From Kluyvera sp036759925 (GTDB lineage Bacteria > Pseudomonadota > Gammaproteobacteria > Enterobacterales > Enterobacteriaceae): DNA of 64,000 nucleotides. Of the stretch, positions 53,030 through 62,092 are shown piece after piece. Every line of letters starts with the position of its first letter. Position 1 is the first letter of the stretch. The DNA is taken from the NCBI RefSeq assembly GCF_036759925.1, contig NZ_JAPKIB010000004.1, positions 124,001 to 188,000 on the forward strand, in the 5' to 3' direction. The translations under genes were made by a program, and so were the position numbers. The notes under the pieces were generated by a model. The model was given only the letters and a program-made list of their open reading frames with translations. It ran no database searches and was not told the origin of the DNA.

Positions 53030-54631
53030 TTAATCTCCCGCTTTTAGCCTACGCCAGAAGGTGGTGCGGCTCATCCCCAGATAGCGCGCGGCGGCGGTTC
53101 TATCGCCGTTAAACTGCGCGAGCACCTGATGCGGCGTAAGCGAGACGGGCTGCGGCGAGTCGGCGCGGCATTCTGTAAGTTCAGGCAGGCACTGGCGTAA
53201 AAAATCACCGTTCAGTGCCGGCTGCGGATCAACGCTTAAAAACAGCGCCAGCCGCTCCATCATATTGCGCAGCTCGCGGATATTGCCGGGCCAGGCGTAG
53301 CCCAGCAGTACCGATTGGCTTTGCGCCAGCCCCTGCTGCACCGCTTCGCTGAACGGCGCGTTCAATGCCGCCAGCGACTGCCGCAAAAAACGGTCTGCCA
53401 GCGGTACGATATCCGCGAGTCGCTCGCGCAGCGGCGACAGCTTCAGCCGCAGAATACTCAGGCGATAAAACAGGTCATGGCGAAACTGCCCGCGCTTCAT
53501 CTCCGCTTCCAGGTCGCAGTGGGTGGCGCTGATCACCCGTACCTCGACCGGAATCGGCAGGTGCCCGCCGACGCGCGTGATCTCCTTTTCTTCCAGCACG
53601 CGTAGCAACCGGGTCTGCAGGGGGAGGGGCATTTCGCCAATCTCATCTAAAAACAGCGTCCCGCCGTGGGCGATTTCAAACAGCCCGGCACGCCCGCCGC
53701 GCCGTGAGCCGGTAAACGCCCCTTCTTCATAGCCAAACAGCTCTGCTTCCAGCAGCGATTCGGCAATCGCCCCGCAGTTGACGGCGACAAACGGCGGGAA
53801 GGATTTACCCTGACGATGGCCGAGCTTCGCAAAATATTCACGGTGGATCGCCTGTGCCGCCAGCTCTTTCCCGGTGCCAGTTTCCCCCTGAATCAGCACC
53901 GCCGCGCTGGAGCGTGCATAGAGCAGGATGGTATGGCGCACCTGCTCCATCGGCGCGGATGCCCCACGCATATCGTCTAATGCATAACGCGTGCGCAGGC
54001 CGTTACCGGCGGCATAGCGGCGACTTTGCCGCTGGGTCAGACGGGTCATATCCAGCGCATCGCTAAACCCCTGGCGGACGGTGGCTTCGGAATAGATAAA
54101 GATGCCGGTCATCCCGGCCTCTTCGGCGAGGTCGGTAATCAACCCTGCGCCCACCACGGCTTGTATACCACTGGCCTTTAGCTCGTTGATTTGCCCGCGT
54201 GCGTCCTCTTCGGTGACGTAGCAGCGCTGGTCAAGGCGCAGGTTAAAGGTCTTTTGAAAAGCGACCAGCGCGGGCAGCGTCTGCTGATAAGTCACCACGC
54301 CGATAGACGCGGTGAGCTTGCCGGCTTTCGCCAGCGCCTGCAGCACGTCAAAACCGCTGGGTTTAATCAGGATAACCGGCACGGAGAGGCGGCTTTTTAA
54401 GTACGCGCCGTTGGAGCCTGCGGCAATGATGGCATCGCAGCGCTCGGTCGCCAGCTTCTTGCGGATGTAGTTCACCGCTTTTTCAAACCCAAGCTGGATG
54501 GGCGTAATAGTGGCCTGGTTATCGAACTCGAGACTGATATCGCGGAACAGTTCAAACAGGCGCGTTACCGACACCGTCCAGATAACCGGCTTGTCGTCAT
54601 TCACCCGTGGCGGAAGAGGTGTGGCTGCCAT
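53030..54631 (-). CDS. prpR: Sigma-54-dependent activator of propionate catabolism
   Basis: A 533-residue enhancer-binding protein. Residues 1-205 form the PrpR_N sensor domain that binds 2-methylcitrate. The AAA+ domain has Walker A GETGTGKE (249-256), the sigma-54 contact loop GAFTGS (304-309) and Walker B GGTLFLDE (323-330). The C-terminal Fis-type helix contains DRTAAARYLGMSRTTFWRRL. GAFTGS instead of GAFTGA is also found in E. coli PrpR. It is divergent from prpBCDE. Confidence 0.96.
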   Translation of the reverse strand: MAATPLPPRVNDDKPVIWTVSVTRLFELFRDISLEFDNQATITPIQLGFEKAVNYIRKKLATERCDAIIAAGSNGAYLKSRLSVPVILIKPSGFDVLQALAKAGKLTASIGVVTYQQTLPALVAFQKTFNLRLDQRCYVTEEDARGQINELKASGIQAVVGAGLITDLAEEAGMTGIFIYSEATVRQGFSDALDMTRLTQRQSRRYAAGNGLRTRYALDDMRGASAPMEQVRHTILLYARSSAAVLIQGETGTGKELAAQAIHREYFAKLGHRQGKSFPPFVAVNCGAIAESLLEAELFGYEEGAFTGSRRGGRAGLFEIAHGGTLFLDEIGEMPLPLQTRLLRVLEEKEITRVGGHLPIPVEVRVISATHCDLEAEMKRGQFRHDLFYRLSILRLKLSPLRERLADIVPLADRFLRQSLAALNAPFSEAVQQGLAQSQSVLLGYAWPGNIRELRNMMERLALFLSVDPQPALNGDFLRQCLPELTECRADSPQPVSLTPHQVLAQFNGDRTAAARYLGMSRTTFWRRLKAGD

Positions 54632-54674
54632 TGTGTGCTCAAAAAAAGAGGGCCGAATATTGGGTGTAGACCAT

Positions 54675-54832
54675 GTTTCATTGATGTTGCAATGAAACGT
54701 TATGGAACAACAAGTGAAACGTTAGCTGACACGCTTTAATCGCCAGAAATAGCGCAGTGAATGGCTAATCTATTGTTATCAAAGATGTTTAAAAAATAGC
54801 GGTGAAAAATCAGCCGTTGGCATACCCCTTGC
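54675..54832 (+). promoter_or_regulatory. prpBCDE control region: PrpR box and sigma-54 promoter
   Basis: TGGCATACCCCTTGCT at 54817-54832 is a perfect -24/-12 promoter, 50 bp before prpB. Upstream, GTTTCATT (54675-54682) and AATGAAAC (54691-54698) form a palindrome, with a further GTGAAACGTTA half-site at 54713-54723. These are the expected PrpR enhancer boxes. Confidence 0.88.
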
Positions 54833-54881
54833 TTTATCTGAATCAACCGATAGTAACAAGTTGATAACAAGAGGACGGGAT

Positions 54882-55763
54882 ATGTCTCTACACTCTCCAG
54901 GCCAGGCATTCCGCGCTGCGCTGACGAAAGAAAACCCCTTACAGATTGTTGGCACCATTAACGCTAACCACGCGCTGCTGGCCCAGAGAGCCGGGTATCA
55001 GGCCATTTATCTCTCCGGCGGCGGCGTGGCGGCCGGTTCTCTCGGGCTGCCGGATTTGGGCATTTCCACGCTCGACGACGTGCTGACCGACATTCGCCGC
55101 ATTACCGACGTTTGCCCGCTGCCGCTGCTGGTGGATGCGGATATCGGCTTTGGTTCATCGGCGTTTAACGTGGCGCGGACGGTGAAGTCGATCAGTAAGG
55201 CCGGAGCCGCCGCGCTGCACATTGAAGATCAGATTGGCGCTAAGCGCTGCGGTCACCGTCCGAACAAAGCCATCGTCTCGAAAGAGGAGATGGTTGACCG
55301 TATTCGGGCGGCGGTAGATGCGCGCACCGACCCGGACTTCGTGATCATGGCGCGCACCGATGCGCTGGCGGTAGAAGGGCTGGAGGCGGCTATCGATCGC
55401 GCTCGCGCTTATGTCGAAGCGGGGGCCGACATGCTGTTCCCGGAGGCGATTACTGAACTGTCGATGTACTGCCAGTTTGCCGATGCGGTACAGGTACCGA
55501 TCCTCGCCAATATCACCGAATTCGGCGCGACGCCGCTGTTTACCACCGATGAACTGCGCAGCGCCCACGTGGCGATGGCGCTCTATCCGCTCTCGGCCTT
55601 CCGCGCCATGAACCGCGCTGCCGAACAGGTCTACAACGTGCTGCGCCAGGAAGGCACGCAGAAAAGCGTTATCGACATGATGCAGACGCGTAATGAGCTG
55701 TACGAGAGCATCAACTACTACCAGTACGAAGAGAAGCTCGACGCGTTGTATACCAAAAAGTAG
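54882..55763 (+). CDS. prpB: 2-methylisocitrate lyase
   Basis: A 293-residue isocitrate-lyase superfamily enzyme cleaving 2-methylisocitrate to pyruvate and succinate. The catalytic loop AKRCGHRPNK carries the active-site cysteine, and LVDADIGFG holds metal-binding acids. ATG 54882 (MSLHSPGQAFRAAL) follows GAGGACGGGAT; an upstream in-frame start at 54861 lies between promoter and ribosome-binding site. First gene of prpBCDE. Confidence 0.97.
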   Translation: MSLHSPGQAFRAALTKENPLQIVGTINANHALLAQRAGYQAIYLSGGGVAAGSLGLPDLGISTLDDVLTDIRRITDVCPLPLLVDADIGFGSSAFNVARTVKSISKAGAAALHIEDQIGAKRCGHRPNKAIVSKEEMVDRIRAAVDARTDPDFVIMARTDALAVEGLEAAIDRARAYVEAGADMLFPEAITELSMYCQFADAVQVPILANITEFGATPLFTTDELRSAHVAMALYPLSAFRAMNRAAEQVYNVLRQEGTQKSVIDMMQTRNELYESINYYQYEEKLDALYTKK

Positions 55764-55826
55764 GCCAAATAAGGCGTACACGGACACCCTCAGTACCCTA
55801 CACATGATAATAATGACGAGGACAAT

Positions 55827-56996
55827 ATGAGCGACACAACGATCCTGCAAAATAGCACCCATGTCATTAAGCCTAAAAAATCCGTCGCCCTTTCCGGCGT
55901 ACCGGCGGGAAACACCGCGCTGTGCACCGTCGGTAAAAGCGGCAACGACCTGCACTATCGTGGCTACGATATTCTCGACTTAGCGGAGCACTGCGAGTTT
56001 GAAGAGGTGGCCCATCTGCTGATCCACGGTAAGCTGCCGACCCGCGATGAACTGCAGGCCTACAAAATTAAACTCAAGGCGCTGCGCGGCCTGCCGGCCA
56101 ACGTGCGCACCGTGCTGGAAGCGCTGCCGGCGGCTTCCCACCCGATGGACGTGATGCGCACCGGCGTCTCGGCGCTGGGCTGCACGCTGCCGGAAAAAGA
56201 GGGGCATACCGTCTCCGGTGCGCGCGATATTGCCGACAAACTGCTGGCCTCGCTCAGCTCAATCCTTCTCTACTGGTACCACTACAGCCACAACGGCGAA
56301 CGCATCCAGCCGGAAACCGACGACGACTCGGTCGGCGGTCACTTCCTGCATCTGCTGCACGGTGAAAAGCCCTCGGCCAGCTGGGAGAAGGCGATGCACA
56401 TTTCGCTGGTGCTCTACGCCGAGCATGAGTTTAACGCCTCCACTTTTACCAGCCGGGTGATTGCCGGGACCGGTTCTGACGTTTACTCGGCCATTATCGG
56501 CGCCATTGGCGCGCTGCGCGGCCCGAAACACGGCGGGGCCAACGAAGTGTCGCTGGAAATCCAGCAGCGCTATGAAACGCCGGATGAAGCCGAAGCGGAT
56601 ATCCGCAAACGGGTGGAAAACAAAGAGGTGGTGATTGGTTTTGGTCACCCGGTTTATACCATCGCCGACCCGCGCCATCAGGTGATTAAGCGCGTCGCCA
56701 AACGACTCTCTCAGGAGGGCGGTTCGCTCAAGATGTACAACATTGCCGACCGTCTGGAGTCGGTGATGTGGGACACCAAGAAGATGTTCCCTAACCTCGA
56801 TTGGTTCTCGGCGGTCTCCTACAACATGATGGGCGTACCGACCGAAATGTTCACCCCGCTGTTCGTCATCGCTCGCGTGACCGGCTGGGCGGCGCACATT
56901 ATCGAACAGCGCCAGGACAACAAAATTATCCGTCCTTCCGCCAACTACACCGGCCCGGAAGACCGCGAATTTGTGCCGCTGGATAAGCGTCAGTAA
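55827..56996 (+). CDS. prpC: 2-methylcitrate synthase
   Basis: A 389-residue citrate-synthase-family enzyme condensing propionyl-CoA and oxaloacetate. Conserved catalytic segments are AEHEFNASTFTSRVIAGT, KHGGANE and GFGHPVYTIADPR. It lies 63 bp after prpB, and GACGAGGACAAT precedes the ATG. Confidence 0.97.
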   Translation: MSDTTILQNSTHVIKPKKSVALSGVPAGNTALCTVGKSGNDLHYRGYDILDLAEHCEFEEVAHLLIHGKLPTRDELQAYKIKLKALRGLPANVRTVLEALPAASHPMDVMRTGVSALGCTLPEKEGHTVSGARDIADKLLASLSSILLYWYHYSHNGERIQPETDDDSVGGHFLHLLHGEKPSASWEKAMHISLVLYAEHEFNASTFTSRVIAGTGSDVYSAIIGAIGALRGPKHGGANEVSLEIQQRYETPDEAEADIRKRVENKEVVIGFGHPVYTIADPRHQVIKRVAKRLSQEGGSLKMYNIADRLESVMWDTKKMFPNLDWFSAVSYNMMGVPTEMFTPLFVIARVTGWAAHIIEQRQDNKIIRPSANYTGPEDREFVPLDKRQ

Positions 56997-57035
56997 TCCC
57001 CTACCGCTAACGATAAAAAACAGGAAAAGTACCCT

Positions 57036-58487
57036 ATGTCTGCTCAGATGATGAATGTTCGCCCGGAGTTTGACCGTGAGATCGTCGATATTGTGGATTA
57101 CGTGATGCACTACGACGTCACCTCCAAAGTGGCCTTTGACACCGCCCATTACTGCCTGCTTGATACGCTGGGCTGCGGGCTGGAAGCGCTGGAGTATCCG
57201 GCTTGTAAAAAGTTGCTGGGGCCGATTGTGCCGGGCACCGTCGTGCCGAACGGCGTGCGCGTGCCGGGCACCCAGTTCCAGCTCGACCCGGTGCAGGCGG
57301 CGTTTAACATTGGTGCGATGATCCGCTGGCTCGATTTTAACGACACCTGGCTTGCTGCCGAGTGGGGGCACCCTTCCGATAACCTCGGCGGGATTCTGGC
57401 GACGGCGGACTGGTTGTCGCGCAACGCTGTTGCCGCAGGCAAAGCGCCGCTGACCATGAAGCAGGTGCTGACCGGGATGATTAAGGCCCATGAAATTCAG
57501 GGCTGTATTGCGCTCGAGAACTCCTTTAACCGCGTCGGCCTCGACCACGTGCTGCTGGTGAAAGTGGCGTCCACCGCCGTGGTAGCAGAAATGCTGGGGC
57601 TGACGCGCGATGAGATCCTCAACGCGGTTTCTCTGGCGTGGGTCGACGGTCAGTCGCTGCGCACCTATCGTCACGCGCCGAACACCGGGACGCGTAAGTC
57701 CTGGGCGGCAGGGGACGCTACCTCCCGCGCCGTGCGTCTGGCATTGATGGCGAAGACCGGTGAAATGGGCTATCCGTCGGCGCTGACGGCGAAAACCTGG
57801 GGCTTCTATGACGTCTCGTTTAAGGGCGAAGCGTTCCGCTTCCAGCGCCCGTACGGCTCCTACGTGATGGAGAACGTGCTGTTCAAAATCTCCTTCCCGG
57901 CAGAGTTCCACTCGCAGACGGCGGTGGAAGCGGCGATGACCCTGCATGAGCAGATGCAGGCGGCGGGCAAAACGGCCGCCGATATCGAGAAGGTGACCAT
58001 CCGCACTCACGAAGCCTGTATTCGCATCATCGACAAAAAAGGCCCGCTGAATAATCCGGCCGACCGCGACCACTGCATCCAGTACATGGTGGCGATCCCG
58101 CTGCTGTTCGGTCGCTTAACCGCCGCGGACTATGAGGACAACGTAGCGCAGGATAAACGCATCGACGCCCTGCGCGAGAAGATTCATTGCTTTGAAGACC
58201 CGGCGTTTACCGCTGATTACCACGCGCCGGATAAGCGCGCTATCGCCAACGCCATTACCCTCGAATTCACCGACGGCACGCGCTTTGAAGAGGTGGTGGT
58301 GGAGTACCCGATTGGCCACGCCCGCCGCCGCACCGATGGTATTCCGAAGCTTATCGATAAATTCAAAATCAACCTGGCGCGCCAGTTCCCGACCCGCCAG
58401 CAGCAGCGCATTCTGGATGTCTCCCTCGACAGAACCCGTCTGGAGCAGATGCCGGTCAATGAGTATATGGATCTGTTCGTTATCTGA
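57036..58487 (+). CDS. prpD: 2-methylcitrate dehydratase
   Basis: A 483-residue MmgE/PrpD-family enzyme, the E. coli length, that dehydrates 2-methylcitrate to 2-methyl-cis-aconitate without an iron-sulfur cluster. Conserved blocks include DTLGCGLEALEYPACKKL, WLDFNDTWLAAEWGHPSDN and FHSQTAVEAAM. It lies 39 bp after prpC. Confidence 0.97.
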   Translation: MSAQMMNVRPEFDREIVDIVDYVMHYDVTSKVAFDTAHYCLLDTLGCGLEALEYPACKKLLGPIVPGTVVPNGVRVPGTQFQLDPVQAAFNIGAMIRWLDFNDTWLAAEWGHPSDNLGGILATADWLSRNAVAAGKAPLTMKQVLTGMIKAHEIQGCIALENSFNRVGLDHVLLVKVASTAVVAEMLGLTRDEILNAVSLAWVDGQSLRTYRHAPNTGTRKSWAAGDATSRAVRLALMAKTGEMGYPSALTAKTWGFYDVSFKGEAFRFQRPYGSYVMENVLFKISFPAEFHSQTAVEAAMTLHEQMQAAGKTAADIEKVTIRTHEACIRIIDKKGPLNNPADRDHCIQYMVAIPLLFGRLTAADYEDNVAQDKRIDALREKIHCFEDPAFTADYHAPDKRAIANAITLEFTDGTRFEEVVVEYPIGHARRRTDGIPKLIDKFKINLARQFPTRQQQRILDVSLDRTRLEQMPVNEYMDLFVI

Positions 58488-58526
58488 AACACGACTCATC
58501 AGGCGTAAGTTCAACAGGAGAGCATT

Positions 58527-60416
58527 ATGTCTTTTAGCGAGTTTTATCAGCGTTCCCTGACCGAGCCGGAGACCTTCTGGGCCGAACAGGCCCAGCGTAT
58601 CGACTGGCAGGCGCCCTTTACCCAGACGCTGGATAGCAGCCATCCGCCGTTTGTCCGCTGGTTTTGCGACGGCACCACCAACTTGTGCTATAACGCCATC
58701 GACCGCTGGTTGGACAAACAGCCGGACGCGCTGGCGCTGATTGCCGTCTCCTCAGAGACCGAAGAGGAGCGCACTTTTACCTTTCGCCAGCTGTATGACG
58801 AAGTGAACGCGGTCGCCTCCATGCTGCTGTCGCTCGGCGTGCAGCGTGGCGATCGGGTGCTGGTCTATATGCCGATGATTGCCGAAGCACAGATTACGCT
58901 GCTGGCCTGCGCGCGCATTGGCGCGATCCACTCGGTAGTGTTCGGCGGCTTTGCTTCGCACAGCGTGGCAGCGCGTATTGATGATGCCAGACCGGTGCTG
59001 ATTGTCTCTGCGGATGCCGGCGCACGCGGCGGCAAAATTATGCCGTACAAAAAGCTGCTTGATGATGCCATCGACCAGGCGCAGCACCAGCCGCGCCGCG
59101 TGCTGCTGGTGAACCGTGGGCTGGCAAAAATGGCGCGCGTCGCCGGGCGCGATCTCGATTTCGCCACGCTGCGTCAGCAGCATGAAGGGGCGCGCGTGCC
59201 GGTAGCCTGGCTTGAGTCCAACGAGATCTCCTGCATTCTCTACACCTCTGGCACCACCGGTAAACCGAAAGGGGTACAGCGCGACGTGGGCGGCTACGCG
59301 GTGGCGCTGGCAACCTCAATGGACACCATTTTTGGCGGTAAAGCAGGTGGCGTGTTCTTCTGCGCTTCGGATATTGGCTGGGTGGTCGGGCACTCCTATA
59401 TTGTCTACGCACCGCTTCTGGCGGGCATGGCGACCATTGTTTACGAAGGGCTGCCGGTTTATCCCGACTGCAGCGTGTGGTGGAAAATCGTCGAAAAATA
59501 TCGTGTCAACCGCATGTTCTCCGCACCAACGGCTATCCGTGTGCTGAAGAAATTCCCGACCGCACAGATCCGCCACCACGATCTCTCCTCGCTGGAGGCG
59601 CTCTATTTGGCGGGCGAACCGCTCGACGAACCGACCGCCGCATGGGTGACCGAGGCGCTAGGTGTGCCGGTTATCGACAACTACTGGCAGACTGAATCCG
59701 GCTGGCCGATCATGGCGATTGCCCGCGCGCTGGATGACAGACCGTCGCGCCTCGGCAGCCCCGGGGTGCCGATGTATGGCTATAATGTCCAGCTGCTCAA
59801 CGAAGTGACCGGTGAGCCCTGCGCGGTCAACGAGAAGGGGATGCTGGTGATCGAAGGGCCGCTGCCACCGGGCTGTATCCAGACTATCTGGGGGGATGAC
59901 GAGCGTTTTGTGAAAACTTACTGGTCGCTTTTTTCCCACCAGGTTTACGCCACCTTTGATTGGGGCATCCGCGATGCCGACGGTTATTACTTCATTCTAG
60001 GACGTACCGACGATGTGATTAACGTTGCCGGGCACCGTTTGGGCACGCGTGAGATAGAAGAGAGTATCTCCAGCTATCCGAACGTTGCGGAAGTGGCGGT
60101 GGTGGGCGTCAAAGATGCGTTAAAAGGGCAGGTCGCTGTGGCGTTTGTGATCCCCAAACAGAGCGACAGCCTGGACGATCGCGAGGTCGCGCATGCTGAG
60201 AAAGAGGCCATCATGGCGCTGGTTGACAGCCAGATTGGAAACTTTGGTCGCCCGGCCCATGTCTGGTTTGTCTCGCAGTTGCCGAAAACGCGATCCGGTA
60301 AAATGCTACGCCGCACGATTCAGGCGATTTGTGAAGGGCGCGATCCGGGGGATTTGACCACACTTGATGACCCGGCCACGCTGCTGCAGATTCGTCAGGC
60401 GATTGCCTCAGGATAA
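58527..60416 (+). CDS. prpE: Propionyl-CoA synthetase
   Basis: A 629-residue acyl-AMP-forming ligase. Motif ILYTSGTTGKPKGVQRD is the ATP loop, YWQTESGWP the A5 motif, and KTRSGKMLRR contains Lys592, the catalytic lysine acetylated or propionylated by Pat in Salmonella. It activates propionate for the 2-methylcitrate cycle. It is the last gene of the operon, 39 bp after prpD, with a terminator downstream. Confidence 0.97.
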   Translation: MSFSEFYQRSLTEPETFWAEQAQRIDWQAPFTQTLDSSHPPFVRWFCDGTTNLCYNAIDRWLDKQPDALALIAVSSETEEERTFTFRQLYDEVNAVASMLLSLGVQRGDRVLVYMPMIAEAQITLLACARIGAIHSVVFGGFASHSVAARIDDARPVLIVSADAGARGGKIMPYKKLLDDAIDQAQHQPRRVLLVNRGLAKMARVAGRDLDFATLRQQHEGARVPVAWLESNEISCILYTSGTTGKPKGVQRDVGGYAVALATSMDTIFGGKAGGVFFCASDIGWVVGHSYIVYAPLLAGMATIVYEGLPVYPDCSVWWKIVEKYRVNRMFSAPTAIRVLKKFPTAQIRHHDLSSLEALYLAGEPLDEPTAAWVTEALGVPVIDNYWQTESGWPIMAIARALDDRPSRLGSPGVPMYGYNVQLLNEVTGEPCAVNEKGMLVIEGPLPPGCIQTIWGDDERFVKTYWSLFSHQVYATFDWGIRDADGYYFILGRTDDVINVAGHRLGTREIEESISSYPNVAEVAVVGVKDALKGQVAVAFVIPKQSDSLDDREVAHAEKEAIMALVDSQIGNFGRPAHVWFVSQLPKTRSGKMLRRTIQAICEGRDPGDLTTLDDPATLLQIRQAIASG

Positions 60417-60488
60417 TTTCCTGATGGCATGAGCGTTAGCTGTTCTTATTATTAATAATAAAAATGTGTAACGTGAATGAGTAAATGT

Positions 60489-60523
60489 AAGCGCTATCCA
60501 TTTTTGATAGCGCTTGTTTTTTT
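60489..60523 (+). terminator. Terminator of prpBCDE
   Basis: AAGCGCTATC and GATAGCGCTT, perfect 10-bp arms with a 7-nt loop, followed by GTTTTTTT. It lies about 70 bp after prpE and just before the end of the convergent lipoprotein gene. Confidence 0.93.
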
Positions 60524-60528
60524 GCTAA

Positions 60529-60891
60529 TTAACAACGTCCCGATTTTTTCGATAATGCATCGCAGGTTTTTGTATTAGAACCCGCATTTCCACCTGCACA
60601 AATAGCATCAGATACGGTGCTACTTCCCCCCAGTGATATTACGCCATACAATTTTGGTTCCGCGGCTTTAGTCACATAGCAGCGATGAGTTGTGGTGCCG
60701 ACGGTTGCCACAAAATTCGTTTTGACGCCATCCTGGCGAATATCCGAAATGGCCACCTGGGATGCATCGACGTTCAGGGCGAAAGAGGCGGCATCCCTGA
60801 CTTCGCTTTCCGTGGCGATGGGCGGTTTTGCTACGCATCCTGCCAGCAGCAGTACCGATAACGCACATGCTGAAATAGTTAATTTTTTCAT
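60529..60891 (-). CDS. Hypothetical small lipoprotein
   Basis: A 120-residue protein with a lipoprotein signal (MKKLTISACALSVLLLAGC; lipidated Cys19, next residues VAKPP, so no Asp+2 retention signal and probably outer-membrane targeted). The mature part has four further cysteines (THRCYV, DAICAG, TKTCDAL, and the C-terminal GRC), which could form two disulfides. I do not recognise the family. The start at 60891 is chosen over one five codons earlier because it begins the signal peptide. Next to the prp terminator; monocistronic. Confidence 0.78.
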   Translation of the reverse strand: MKKLTISACALSVLLLAGCVAKPPIATESEVRDAASFALNVDASQVAISDIRQDGVKTNFVATVGTTTHRCYVTKAAEPKLYGVISLGGSSTVSDAICAGGNAGSNTKTCDALSKKSGRC

Positions 60892-60906
60892 TTTTCTATC
60901 CCTCAA

Positions 60907-61150
60907 GATATTTTTTGTGAAAACAGATATAGGGTATTTGTTATTCCTGTTTATTGATTTTAATCATTGGTCATTTTTGAATGATAGGGAGTGGGTGTGT
61001 GAGTTATTTGATACCTGTATGATTGTTGTTTTATACATTGGTATTGTGAGTGTTTTAATCATTGTTAGTGATAAATGTAGTATCAGTGAATTATATTTTT
61101 GTGGCTGTGTTTCGGTGTCTGTATCGCGGTGCTTTATATTCATAAAAATA
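60907..61150. other. Low-GC region without convincing gene
   Basis: Very AT-rich sequence. The plus-strand frame is open but its product is low-complexity and overlaps the lipoprotein gene in antisense. It may be the decayed upstream part of the remnant that follows. Confidence 0.4.
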
Positions 61151-61159
61151 TCATTCAAC

Positions 61160-61271
61160 CAGGTGCAGGCTAAATGGCACCGTATTATGGTGGGGATGAT
61201 AAGGCGTGGAAAAGGAAGCTGAAAAGAGCAAGGCTGACGATGTCAACCGTATCCTGTTGGAATTGGGCTGA
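61160..61271 (+). pseudogene. Frameshifted C-terminal remnant of an unknown protein
   Basis: Three plus-strand frames hold consecutive fragments that read as one protein tail: FNQVQAKWHRI, then GGDDKAWKRKLKRA, then EKSKADDVNRILLELG and a stop at 61269-61271. At least two frameshifts are needed. Charge pattern and helix propensity look like a genuine C terminus rather than random AT-rich DNA. A ribosome-binding-like TTGGAGG then precedes the next decayed gene. Confidence 0.45.
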
Positions 61272-61338
61272 TAGCCAGGTGCTGTTGAGTCACAATGGCG
61301 CCATGTTTGTATGGTTAATCATTGGAGGTTTTTTGTGA

Positions 61339-62092
61339 TTTAATTTATATAAATCAATTGATTATGTTGATATTGATGTTGATTGGCTACCTCCTGCCCC
61401 TGGCGCGTTTACGTCAAGGCCTATTCCTATGTTTGAAGAGGAGGAGAGGTTACCGTTTACGACGTCTGTTTGTGTATTAAAACTTATATATCATTTACCT
61501 TGTTTACCTGAGGCAATGATATTTTTAACATCACCGAAAACATCATCATTTGTGATACCTACCCTCCCTGATTATTCTGGAATACCTATTATTTTTTATG
61601 GTTTACTTTTGCTCTTTTCTCTTGCCTGGGGATTTGGACGCATCGTGTTTTCCCTTTTCCTGAATCTGAGGTGTTCCTATTTGCCAGTGAAAGTACCTAA
61701 AAGCGCTATCAAGATCGCGATGTGGCAGTTGAAATGACCGAGAAGGCGTCTATTTTAGCCAGGATAAATTGTCTTCTGATGTCCAGACAACCTCTCCAGG
61801 GCGGGGGGATGGCAATACCGATGGTTTGGGGTCTCATCACCGAATTATGGTAGTAGCACGTGCCAGCCATAGGCGCCTTCTGCGAAGGCATCCCTGACGC
61901 TTCAGGGCAGACCGACGGTGAACCGTACCACTTGAGCGCGGGTTGTCGGTCGGCCCGTTGGCGATCATAAGCTTGGCTTTGCTATGGGGTGGGATGCAGG
62001 AACGACTGACGGGATCCGAAGTCCCCATTTTCGGAACGTTCGATTTATTCAACAAGCCAATATTTAACCACGGGTATTTCGCGAAAAGTTAA
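61339..62092 (+). pseudogene. Decayed membrane-protein gene, multiple frameshifts
   Basis: The frame from 61339 gives WLPPAPGAFTSRPIPMF and, from ATG 61429, a 102-residue stretch with RLPFTTSVCVLKLIYHLPCLP and one hydrophobic segment (IPIIFYGLLLLFSLAWGFG). The reading then shifts: RYQDRDVAVEMTEKASILAR, then EGIPDASGQTDGEPYHLSAG, then PLAIISLALLWGGMQERLTG and FGTFDLFNKPIFNHGYFAKS with stop at 62090-62092. The pieces lie in order on one strand, so this is one gene broken by several frameshifts and stops. It recalls the DUF6708-type proteins found near type VI secretion vgrG/rhs loci, but that is from memory and weak. Confidence 0.6.

Noticed and set aside
56259..58073. 604-codon antisense ORF across prpC and prpD
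   Set aside because: It is antisense to two certain enzymes and has shadow composition; no start signal or family motif.
60692..61222. 176-codon plus-strand ORF
   Set aside because: Its first part is antisense to the lipoprotein gene and the middle is low-complexity AT-rich sequence. Only the last few codons look like a real, frameshifted remnant.
62040..62059. Segment ATTTATTCAACAAGCC resembling an IS5/IS903-type inverted end
   Set aside because: A plus-strand frame through it reads as the coherent C terminus of the decayed gene (FDLFNKPIF), and no matching opposite end or transposase is present.
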